Positions 41,966 through 49,300 of a stretch of DNA of 64,000 bases are shown piece after piece. The translations under genes were made by a program, and so were the position numbers. The notes beneath the pieces are model-generated. The model made no database searches, was not told where the DNA came from, and saw nothing but the letters and a program-made list of their open reading frames with translations. The first letter of the stretch is position 1; the number at the start of each line of letters is the position of its first letter. The stretch comes from CAYTBN01 sp964542165. Its GTDB lineage: Bacteria > Myxococcota_A > UBA796 > UBA9615 > CAYRNR01. The stretch spans positions 6,414-70,413 of the forward strand of contig CAZITQ010000014.1 in NCBI GenBank assembly GCA_964542165.1, written 5' to 3'.

Positions 41966-43906
41966 ATGCACCGCATCGATTCCAGCCAGACCTCCCTCTC
42001 CACCGCCGATCTGGACGCCCTGGCCGACATTCGCCGGGCGTGCGCGCGGGACATCTTGATGTCCACGACCCTGGCCGGCTGCGGACACCCCGGGGGCTCG
42101 CTCTCGACGCTGGATTTCCTGCTGCTCGGCTACGCCACGCTGAATCTGGACCCCGGGGCTCCGTCGGCGCCGGATCGGGACCGGATGATCGTGAGCCACG
42201 GCCACATCTCCCCGGCGACCTACTCGGTGCTGGCCGCCGCTGGATTCGTCTCGCGCTCCGACTTCCTGCGGGGCTTCCGCAGGGCAGGCAACCCCTTTGG
42301 TGGGCACGTGGAGACCGTGGTCCCCGGCGTGGAGTGGTCGTCGGGCAACCTGGGTCAGGGGCTGGCTGCCGGCGCGGGTTCGGCCATCGGGCTCAAGACC
42401 TCCGGCAGCGCGGCCCGCGTCGTGGTGTGCATGGGCGACGGCGAGCAGCAGAAGGGCCAGGTGGGTGAGGCCCGGCGGCTCGCCGCCAAGTACCGGCTGA
42501 ACAACCTGCTGTGCATGGTCGACCTCAACGGTCTGCAGATCGGCGGGGACACGGACCACGTCATGCCCCAGGACGTCCCGGCCCAGTTCCGGGCAGACGG
42601 CTGGAAGGTGGGCGAACTCGACGGTCACGACCACCTGGCACTGTGCGCCGCGCTGCGGGAGTTCCAGGCCCTGGACCCGGCCGGCGGCGGCCGTCCGACG
42701 GCCCTCATCGCCCGGACCGTGATGGGCAAGGGCATCCCGTGGATGGAGAACGACGCCAAGTGGCACGGCAACGCGCTGAAGCCCGACGCCTGCAAGGAGG
42801 CGTTGGCGCACCTGGGCTTCGACCCCGCGGAGCTGGACACCCTGACCGCCCAGCGTGCGGCCTACGACGCGGATCTGGGCAAGCACGCCGTCCCCGCCGC
42901 CCCGGCCCCGGACGTGACCGTGCCCGGCCCCCACGTCTACTCCGCCGACACCGTGACCGACTGTCGCAGCGCGTACGGCAAGGTGATGGAGGACCTGGCC
43001 GAGGCCAACAACGCCGGTGGCAATCCGGTGGTCTACGCCTTCTCGTGCGACCTGGAGGGGTCGGTCAAGCTGGGCAAGTTCCACTCCATCAATCCCGACG
43101 GGTTCGTGGAGTGCGGGATCCAGGAGCACACGGCCGCGGTGGCCGCCGGCCGGCTGAGCCGCGAGGGCTTCCGGGTGTTCTACTCCACCTTCGGCGCGTT
43201 CGCCGTATCCGAGGTCTACAACCAGCTGCGGCTCAACGACTACAACGGCACCAGCCTCAAGGTGGTGTGCACCCACTGCGGCCTCGACGTGGGCGAGGAC
43301 GGCCCGACCCACCAGTGCCTGGACTATGTGGGGCTCATGCGCTCCACCTTCGGGTTCGCCATCTTCGTGCCCGCCGATCCCAACCAGTGCGACCGCATCG
43401 TGCGCCACGTGGCGGGCCGGGAGGGCAACGCCCTGGTGGCCATGGGCCGGTCCAAGATGGGGATGCTGCTGCGGGAGGACGGCTCGGTGTTCTACGACGG
43501 CACGGCCCCCTTCGAGCCCGGCAAGGCGGACGTGCTCCGCGAGGGGGACGACGGCGCGATCCTGGCCGTCGGTCCCACCGTGCACAACGCCGTGGCCGCC
43601 CACGACATGCTCGCCGCCCAGGGGACGAAGATCGCCGTGGTCAACATGGCGTCGCTCAAGCCCCTGGACCGGGAGGCCGTGGTCCGGGCCGCAGCCACCG
43701 GCCGGATCCTGACCGCCGAGGACCACAACCCGGCGACCGGACTCGGTGGGGCCGTGGCCAGCGTCCTCGCCGAGGAGGGGCTCGCCTGTCGCTTCGCGAC
43801 CGCCGGGGTGACCGGATTCGCCTCGTCCGGCAAGCCCGTGGACCTCTACCGCAAGGCGAAGCTGGACGGAGAGGGACTCGCTGGCCGGTTCCAGGCGTTG
43901 ATGTAG
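41966..43906 (+). CDS. tkt: Transketolase
   Basis: 646 aa, single-chain ThDP enzyme of the pentose phosphate pathway. CGHPGGSLSTLDFLLLGYATLNLDP (ThDP-site His and Gly), VCMGDGEQQKGQVGEARRLAAKYRLNNLLCMVDLNGLQIGG (GDGE..N Mg-ThDP motif), KWHGNALKP, then the Pyr domain with FVECGIQEHTAAVAAGRLSREGFRVFYSTFGAF (the catalytic Glu), and THCGLDVGEDGPTHQ. C-terminal domain about 540-646. GGAGGACCTCC precedes the ATG. Shorter and rather divergent from E. coli TktA, so the sugar-phosphate substrates are not fixed. Confidence 0.9.
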   Translation: MHRIDSSQTSLSTADLDALADIRRACARDILMSTTLAGCGHPGGSLSTLDFLLLGYATLNLDPGAPSAPDRDRMIVSHGHISPATYSVLAAAGFVSRSDFLRGFRRAGNPFGGHVETVVPGVEWSSGNLGQGLAAGAGSAIGLKTSGSAARVVVCMGDGEQQKGQVGEARRLAAKYRLNNLLCMVDLNGLQIGGDTDHVMPQDVPAQFRADGWKVGELDGHDHLALCAALREFQALDPAGGGRPTALIARTVMGKGIPWMENDAKWHGNALKPDACKEALAHLGFDPAELDTLTAQRAAYDADLGKHAVPAAPAPDVTVPGPHVYSADTVTDCRSAYGKVMEDLAEANNAGGNPVVYAFSCDLEGSVKLGKFHSINPDGFVECGIQEHTAAVAAGRLSREGFRVFYSTFGAFAVSEVYNQLRLNDYNGTSLKVVCTHCGLDVGEDGPTHQCLDYVGLMRSTFGFAIFVPADPNQCDRIVRHVAGREGNALVAMGRSKMGMLLREDGSVFYDGTAPFEPGKADVLREGDDGAILAVGPTVHNAVAAHDMLAAQGTKIAVVNMASLKPLDREAVVRAAATGRILTAEDHNPATGLGGAVASVLAEEGLACRFATAGVTGFASSGKPVDLYRKAKLDGEGLAGRFQALM

Positions 43907-43925
43907 CCGGAGGTTTCCCCCCACC

Positions 43926-45080
43926 ATGTCCACCCTGCCGATCCTGTGGCTCCTGACCCTGGGCACCACGCCCACCCTCCCCGACATGTACGCGCTCTCG
44001 GACACCGGGGACTACCCGGGCCTGGCCGAGTGGGTCGATCGGGTTCGCACCGCGTCGGTGGACGTGGAGACGGCGGCGCAGATCCTCGACAACGCCGGTC
44101 TGCACCGCGTGATGTTCCCCGTCGAGATCCGCGGGGACGCCGCCGGGGACTACGGGAGCGTGTCTCCGGCGTTCGAACTCCGGCTCGGGGACGAGGGGAT
44201 TGGCGGGACCATCTACGCCCACACCGAGGGCTCCAACCCCCGGACCCTCGAGGCGGCCTGCCTGGGTGGGGATGGCGCCCTCCTGGAGTCCCGGGTCGCG
44301 GTGGAAGAGATCACCGCTGCCGCTCCCACCCGCCACGACGTGGCCGTCCAGCACCTGGACAGCTGCTGGGCCGAGGGAGGGGTGCTGCTGGTCCTGCACT
44401 CCCCGGGCGAGGCCGGGTCCCGGCTGACGTCCTCGGACGATGCCGTCCGGTTCACGGCCGACGTCGTCCCCCTGGATACGGAGATCGCCGAGGCCGCGGG
44501 CATCCTGGGCCTGATCGGGACCACCGGAGAGGGCGGCGCCGCGCTCGACGGCGAGCTCGCGGATCTGTTCGGCGAAGGGGGGGTGGAGGGCGGCGTGCTC
44601 GGGGGTGTGGTCGGCGGTTTTGCCGATGGCGGCCTCGGGCTCCGGGGGACGGGCACAGGCGGCGGCGGCACGGCCGAGGGGCTGGGAGGGGGGGGGACGG
44701 GGAGCTTCGGCGTCTCCTCCGGGACCACCCTGGCCGTCGTGGCGTCGAGCGTCCACGAGCACCAGGTCGTGCTCTCCCGCGACCTGGACGTGGTCGGCAC
44801 GCTGGGGACCGAAGACGTGCGGGGAACGGTCGCCCGTCGCCTGGGTGATCTGGGCGGCTGCCCCGCCAGCGGGCTCGCCGGGACCCTCGAGGAACCCGGG
44901 TGGCTCGACGTGGAGCTGGAGATCCTGCCCGGTGGAATCGTCTCGTCGGTCCGGTTCGACGGGCTGGAGCCGGTCGCCGAGCCGGCCTCCTGCGTGTCCG
45001 GCGTGCTGCGGGCCGCCGCGTTCCCCGTCTCGGACACGGGGGCGGCGGTCCAGCTGCGGCTGGGGTTCGTCCAGCGCTGA
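43926..45080 (+). CDS. Secreted TonB-like (AgmX/PglI C-terminal type) protein
   Basis: 384 aa. N-terminal hydrophobic start (LPILWLLTLGTTPTLP) is a weak signal peptide. Residues about 40-180 are a beta-rich unknown domain with two Cys. Residues about 205-260 form a Gly-rich, acidic low-complexity linker (GGVEGGVLGGVVGGF...). The C-terminal 100 residues (VVLSRDLDVVG..., LEEPGWLDVELEILPGGIVSSVRFDGLEPV...SCVSGVLRAAAFPVSDTG) match the TonB-like domain called AgmX/PglI C-terminal, which in Myxococcus belongs to gliding/envelope-spanning proteins. Envelope-bridging is inferred. Confidence 0.75.
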   Translation: MSTLPILWLLTLGTTPTLPDMYALSDTGDYPGLAEWVDRVRTASVDVETAAQILDNAGLHRVMFPVEIRGDAAGDYGSVSPAFELRLGDEGIGGTIYAHTEGSNPRTLEAACLGGDGALLESRVAVEEITAAAPTRHDVAVQHLDSCWAEGGVLLVLHSPGEAGSRLTSSDDAVRFTADVVPLDTEIAEAAGILGLIGTTGEGGAALDGELADLFGEGGVEGGVLGGVVGGFADGGLGLRGTGTGGGGTAEGLGGGGTGSFGVSSGTTLAVVASSVHEHQVVLSRDLDVVGTLGTEDVRGTVARRLGDLGGCPASGLAGTLEEPGWLDVELEILPGGIVSSVRFDGLEPVAEPASCVSGVLRAAAFPVSDTGAAVQLRLGFVQR

Positions 45081-45109
45081 TCGGGGGGCAGAGCGGAAGG
45101 GGGGGGAGA

Positions 45110-46411
45110 CTACTCGGCGGCGGTGGGGGTCACCGCGGCGGGGGCGGCCTCTTCCGCGGGGGGCGCGACCTCGGCAGGGTCTGCCTCGGCAGGGGGCTCC
45201 TCCGCCGGCCCGCGGCCCATCTCGGCCAGGAAGGCCTGGAACTTAGCCACGTCCTCCTGGACCTCGGGCGAGGGCCGATCGGTCTCCGCCTCCAGGGCCG
45301 CGATCATCGCCTGGATCTGGTCCAAGACGGCCCCCTTGGCATCGGCGAACGCCGCGTTGGCCTCGTCGGCCTTCTTCACCTTGTGGCGCAGGTCGCTCAT
45401 CTTGTCGGTGGCGTCGGGGGTGCCACCGAAGCGGTCCTTGTACCAGGACTCGAAGGCTCCGGCCTGTGTGTTCCGTTCCAGGTAGAGGCCCTGGTCACCT
45501 CGCACGTCCGCCGACGCCAGGTAGAGCAGGTGGTAGTAGGTGTCGGAGACCGACTTCAGGTTGCCGCGCAGCACCAGCTCGGGGGGCGGCTCGACCCAGG
45601 GGATCGGGTTGAAGGCCGCCTCGGCGCCCAGGGGTACGAAGGCGTCGTAGCCCCACGGCAGGAAGAAGCCCTTGACCACCGTGGCCTGGCCGTCGGCCTG
45701 CACGATCCGGTAGCTGCGGCTGTTGGCGAAGCTGAGGATCAGGAACACCGCGATCAGCGCGCCGGCGATCACCAGCCAGAACCGGCCGGATCCGCCGTCG
45801 TCCTGCCGGGGCGGCTCGGGGTTGCGGCTCCGGTAGGGGGGCTCGTAGCGCTTGGGCTTGGGCGTCGGCTTCTTGTCGGCCTTGGCGGGCTCGGGCTTCT
45901 TGGCCGCGGCCTTGGCGGGCTCGGGCTTCTTGGCCGCGGCCTTGGCGGGCTCGGGCTTCTTGGCCGCGGCCTTGGCGGGCTCGGCCTTCTTGGCCTTGGC
46001 AGGCTCGGACTTCTTGGCTTCGGCCTTGGCGGGTGCGGGCTTCTTGCCCTCGGCCTTGGCCGCAGGCTTCTCGGCCTTGGCGGCAGCGGGTTTGGCCTTG
46101 GCGTCCTCCGGGAGGGGATCGGCCGACGCGGCGGGCTTCTTGGTCTCTTCCTTCTTCGTCACGGGCTTCTCCTTCTTCGCTGCCGTGGTCTTGGACTTGG
46201 AGGTAGCGGTCTTCTTCGCCGGGGATTTGGACGACTTCTTCGGCGCGGCCTTGGTCCCGGTCGCCTTCGCCGGTTTCTTGGCCCCGGTCTTCTTGGTCTC
46301 GGGCTTCTTGGTCTCGGGCTTCTTGGCCTCGGCCTCCGGAGCGGTCTTGGGCTCCTCCGCGGCCGGTTTCTTGGCGCTCGTACCCTCGGCGGGCTTGTCG
46401 TCCTTGTTCAT
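45110..46411 (-). CDS. Lys/Ala/Pro-repeat protein with one membrane helix
   Basis: 433 aa. The first 220 residues are histone H1-like, dominated by Lys, Ala, Pro and Glu, including 10-residue repeats (AAAKKPEPAK) encoded by exact 30-bp units. A membrane helix follows (about 227-246, FWLVIAGALIAVFLILSF) and then a 185-residue domain likely on the other side of the membrane (YRIVQADGQATVVKGFFLPWGYDAFVPLGAEAAFNPIPWV...), with a helical EANAAFADAKGAVLDQIQ stretch and an acidic Ala/Pro tail. The basic cytoplasmic part could bind DNA or polyanions. Not a recognised family. Confidence 0.7.
   Translation of the reverse strand: MNKDDKPAEGTSAKKPAAEEPKTAPEAEAKKPETKKPETKKTGAKKPAKATGTKAAPKKSSKSPAKKTATSKSKTTAAKKEKPVTKKEETKKPAASADPLPEDAKAKPAAAKAEKPAAKAEGKKPAPAKAEAKKSEPAKAKKAEPAKAAAKKPEPAKAAAKKPEPAKAAAKKPEPAKADKKPTPKPKRYEPPYRSRNPEPPRQDDGGSGRFWLVIAGALIAVFLILSFANSRSYRIVQADGQATVVKGFFLPWGYDAFVPLGAEAAFNPIPWVEPPPELVLRGNLKSVSDTYYHLLYLASADVRGDQGLYLERNTQAGAFESWYKDRFGGTPDATDKMSDLRHKVKKADEANAAFADAKGAVLDQIQAMIAALEAETDRPSPEVQEDVAKFQAFLAEMGRGPAEEPPAEADPAEVAPPAEEAAPAAVTPTAAE
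45881..45990. repeat. 30-bp tandem repeat in the Lys/Ala/Pro-rich gene
   Basis: Two identical 30-bp units (45901-45930, 45931-45960), one with a two-base change (45961-45990), and a partial copy before them (45881-45900). Each encodes AAAKKPEPAK on the minus strand; copy-number change would add or remove 10 residues. Confidence 0.9.
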
Positions 46412-46475
46412 CCTCGGCTCCTCGATTTTCGATCCCCCTGACAGGGCGGAATCACGATTGTAAGTTCTGCCCAGG

Positions 46476-46481
46476 TAGATT
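46476..46481 (+). promoter_or_regulatory. Putative -10 (TAGATT) of amrS, leaderless
   Basis: TAGATT seven nt before the amrS ATG, with no Shine-Dalgarno between, suggesting transcription starts at the start codon. No convincing -35 was found. Confidence 0.4.
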
Positions 46482-46488
46482 TCGAGTC

Positions 46489-47520
46489 ATGACCGAAAAC
46501 AGCGCCGAGCGAGAGTTCTGGACCCCCGGCCCACGCGGCTCGGTGCGGTGCCACCTCTGCGCCCACCGCTGCCGGATCAAGCCCGGCAAGGCGGGGATCT
46601 GCAGGGTTCGCCACAACGACGGCGGCACCCTGCGCTCGTCGGTCCATGGGCGCCTGGTGTCCGCCAACGTGGATCCCATCGAGAAGAAGCCGCTGAGCCA
46701 CTTCCACCCGGGCACGCTCAGCCTGTCGGTGGCCACGGTGGGCTGCAACATGAGGTGTTCGTTCTGTCAGAACGCCTCCATCAGCCAGTGGCACGGCGCC
46801 CCGGGGGCCCGGGTACCCGGGGATCGGTACGAACCCGAGGAGCTGGTGGAGCTGGCCGAGCGGACACGCTGCCGGTCGATCTCGTTCACCTACACGGAGC
46901 CGACCCTGGGCCTGGAGTTCGCCCGGGAGGTGGCGCAGCGGTGCCGGGGGCGGGACATCGGGACCGTGTTCGTCACCAACGGCTTCATGAGCCGCCGCAG
47001 CGCCGCCGCCGCCGCCGCCTTCCTCGACGCGGCCAACGTGGACCTCAAGGCCATGAGCGAGCGGACCTACCGCCGCGTCTCCCGGGCCCGCCTGGCACCG
47101 GTCCTTCGCACCATCGAGACCCTGGCCGCGGCCGGGGTCTGGGTCGAGGTGACCACCCTCGTGGTCCCGCGGATGAACGACGGCGAGGACGAGCTCCGGT
47201 CCATCGCCCGCTTCCTCGCGGGCGTCTCCCCCGATCTCCCCTGGCACATCTCCGCGTTCCACCCCACCTACCGGATGACCGACCGGGGGCGAACCCCCAC
47301 CGCGGTCCTGCGCCGGGCCCACGAGATCGGCCGGGACGAGGGCCTGCACCACGTCTACGTCGGCAACGTCTGGGGCGACCGGGGCGAGAGCACGTTCTGC
47401 GCCTCGTGCGGGCATCTCCTGATCCACCGCTACGGGTATTCGCTGCTGAAGGTGGACCTGGATGGCGACCGGTGTCCCCGGTGTGCGACGGCCCTCGCCG
47501 GGCGGGGGATCGGCGCCTAG
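46489..47520 (+). CDS. amrS: AmmeMemoRadiSam system radical SAM enzyme AmrS
   Basis: 343 aa. Radical SAM Cys motif C86-N-M-R-C90-S-F-C93 with the flanking VATVGCNMRCSFCQNASISQ typical of AmrS. N-terminal zinc-type motif CHLCAHRCRIKPGKAGICRVR; IEKKPLSHFHPGTLSLS; later ISFTYTEPTLGLEFA and LPWHISAFHPTYRMTD fit the family. The C-terminus has a further metal knuckle CASCGHLL...DRCPRCATAL. AmrS is usually encoded near AMMECR1 and Memo genes; neither is in this window. No ribosome site precedes the ATG (see the promoter entry). Stop overlaps that of prsW on the other strand (shared CTAG). Confidence 0.88.
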   Translation: MTENSAEREFWTPGPRGSVRCHLCAHRCRIKPGKAGICRVRHNDGGTLRSSVHGRLVSANVDPIEKKPLSHFHPGTLSLSVATVGCNMRCSFCQNASISQWHGAPGARVPGDRYEPEELVELAERTRCRSISFTYTEPTLGLEFAREVAQRCRGRDIGTVFVTNGFMSRRSAAAAAAFLDAANVDLKAMSERTYRRVSRARLAPVLRTIETLAAAGVWVEVTTLVVPRMNDGEDELRSIARFLAGVSPDLPWHISAFHPTYRMTDRGRTPTAVLRRAHEIGRDEGLHHVYVGNVWGDRGESTFCASCGHLLIHRYGYSLLKVDLDGDRCPRCATALAGRGIGA

Positions 47521-48758
47521 GCGACCGCGCGCCTCCTCCGGATCCGATCCCGGAGCTGATTGACGTCGGCGTCGTCGTCCGCGCTCCAGGTGGTCTCGAG
47601 GTCCCGGTGGTGGTGCCACTTGAGGAAGGCGAGCTCTATGAGGTCCTTCTCCAGGCTGCGGCGGCGCCACCAGGCGCCCGGCCCCTGTCGGAACATGCGC
47701 CCCACCGCGGCGGCGAACCGCTTCCGGGCCGGGACCAGGGAGAGCCGCAGCGGCTCGTCGACCACGTCGGGGCGCTCGTCGGCCAGGTAGGTCAGGATCA
47801 GCCGGTTCTCGTGGCGCCACGCGGCGATGACCACCGAGCCGAGGAGGAGGACGAAGGGGAGCTGGAGGATGGCCACCGCCAGCGGCAGCGCCACCGTGTA
47901 GGTCATCAGCTCCGAGCCCTCGACCCAGAAGAACCCGCAGAAGGTGTTCCAGGCGAAGTGGGCGAACATGCCCAGGCCCCAGAACAGGGGGACCAGCAAC
48001 CAGCGGGCGAAGCCGGTCCGGAGCACCCGGACCAGGCCGAATCCGCAGCCGATGATGCCCGTGTAGGCGGCGTGGGTGCCGATGCCCCCCAGCGCCCCCC
48101 GGGCCCAGGCCAGCTTGACCATCTCGGCTCCGCCGCCGCTGTACCCCGCGTCGAAGTAGTAGATGACGTTCTCGACGGTGGCGAAGCCCAGTCCCACCAG
48201 GGCCCCGTAGAGGATGCCGTCGAGGACGCCGTCGAACTCCTCGCGGAACAGCAGGAAGATGAACAGGACCGCCGCGCCCTTGGAGAGCTCCTCGATGAAG
48301 GGCGCCGAGAACGATGCCGTCAGCGCCTGGGCCACCAGGGTGTCGCCCACCACCTCGGCGGTGACCACCGCAAACGAGTCGTTGACGAACATGGACACCA
48401 GAGTCGCGACCACCGCGCCCCACAGCACCGCCATCCCGATGAGGTAGGGGGGTTCCTTCTCGTTGCGGTCCAGCCAGAGCACCAGGAGCCCGTAGGGGAT
48501 GGCGGTCAGCAACGCCAGCAGGTTGGCCGCGGCGAAGATGTGCGGCGCGGTCAGGAAGTAGGCGCCACCGAGAAGTCCGGTGCACAGCATGCACAGGACC
48601 ATGAACAGTCCCAGGCCCGTGCCCACGAGGATGCGTGCGACCAGGTTCTTGCGGCGCCGGCGGCCCCAGTACACCTGGGGCTGCGCCTGGGGTCGTGGCA
48701 CTCCGCCCCGCGGCGGGCCTCCTGGGGGGTAGGACCGGGGCGGCGGGGGAGAATCCAT
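47517..48758 (-). CDS. PrsW-family intramembrane metalloprotease
   Basis: 413 aa. A Pro-rich cytoplasmic start, then about eight membrane helices. Catalytic-type motifs: SAPFIEELSKGAAVLFIF (Glu 156-Glu 157 and Lys), VENVIYYFDAGY (E-N), GIGTHAAYTGIIG (His 229) and FAHFAWNTFCG (His), the four-site layout of PrsW (PF13367). PrsW cleaves anti-sigma factors or other single-pass proteins. CPBP-type relatives include the myxosortases, and this window holds two MYXO-CTERM substrates, but the EE-x3-K pattern favours PrsW. Confidence 0.85.
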   Translation of the reverse strand: MDSPPPPRSYPPGGPPRGGVPRPQAQPQVYWGRRRRKNLVARILVGTGLGLFMVLCMLCTGLLGGAYFLTAPHIFAAANLLALLTAIPYGLLVLWLDRNEKEPPYLIGMAVLWGAVVATLVSMFVNDSFAVVTAEVVGDTLVAQALTASFSAPFIEELSKGAAVLFIFLLFREEFDGVLDGILYGALVGLGFATVENVIYYFDAGYSGGGAEMVKLAWARGALGGIGTHAAYTGIIGCGFGLVRVLRTGFARWLLVPLFWGLGMFAHFAWNTFCGFFWVEGSELMTYTVALPLAVAILQLPFVLLLGSVVIAAWRHENRLILTYLADERPDVVDEPLRLSLVPARKRFAAAVGRMFRQGPGAWWRRRSLEKDLIELAFLKWHHHRDLETTWSADDDADVNQLRDRIRRRRAVA

Positions 48759-48842
48759 GGGTGTCCCTTTCGACGGCTACCGCCCGGGCCATCACCCGGC
48801 CCGGCGGGCCCGGGGATAGATTCACAAGCCCCGTGCGAGTGC

Positions 48843-48851
48843 TGGTAGGAT
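48843..48851 (+). promoter_or_regulatory. Extended -10 (TGGTAGGAT) of the marR-like gene, leaderless
   Basis: TGG + TAGGAT ends 8 nt before the GTG at 48860; no Shine-Dalgarno. Fits the leaderless pattern also seen at nadD, amrS and lgt. Confidence 0.4.
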
Positions 48852-48859
48852 GCGTGGCC

Positions 48860-49300
48860 GTGGCTGACGACGACCGACACCAGCGTCTGCTGCTGGCGCT
48901 GCTCCGGGCCGATCACGAGGTGATCAAGGCCTGCAATCGCGTCTACCGCCGCTTCGGCGTCACCTACCACCAGTTCCAGATCCTGCGCATCCTCCAGGAT
49001 GCCGACCAGCCAGTGTCCCAGGGTACCATCGGCGAGCACCTGCTGGTCTCCCGGGCCAACCTCTCGGGGTTGGTGGATCGTATGGGCAAGGCGGGACTGC
49101 TGCGTCGCCGCACGTCGCGCAAGGACCGCCGGGTGGTGAGGGTCGACCTGACCGATCGGGGGAGAGAGGTCCTCGCGGTCCTCGAACCCGTCCGCGACTC
49201 GGTGGAGTCGATCCTGTTCGCCGAGCTGGACGACGGGGACACCGAGCGCCTGGTGGACCTGCTCGACGGCGTCTCGCGGAGGGCCGAAGAGCTTGGTTGA
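48860..49300 (+). CDS. MarR-family transcriptional regulator
   Basis: 146 aa from GTG 48860; other GTG codons at 48833, 48839 and 48854 are in frame and would only add a few residues. Winged helix: LLLALLRADHEVIKACNRVYRRFGVTYHQFQILRILQDADQPVSQGTIGEHLLVSRANLSGLVDRMGKAGLLRRRTSRKDRRVVRVDLTDRG, including the MarR wing motif SRKDRRVVRVDLT. Likely dimeric repressor. The next gene starts 8 nt inside its 3' end, so it probably controls that secreted protein and perhaps itself. Confidence 0.9.
   Translation: MADDDRHQRLLLALLRADHEVIKACNRVYRRFGVTYHQFQILRILQDADQPVSQGTIGEHLLVSRANLSGLVDRMGKAGLLRRRTSRKDRRVVRVDLTDRGREVLAVLEPVRDSVESILFAELDDGDTERLVDLLDGVSRRAEELG

Noticed and set aside
47517..48758. Identity as a myxosortase
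   Set aside because: Motif layout (EE-x3-K, H, H) fits PrsW better; kept only as a weak link in the findings.
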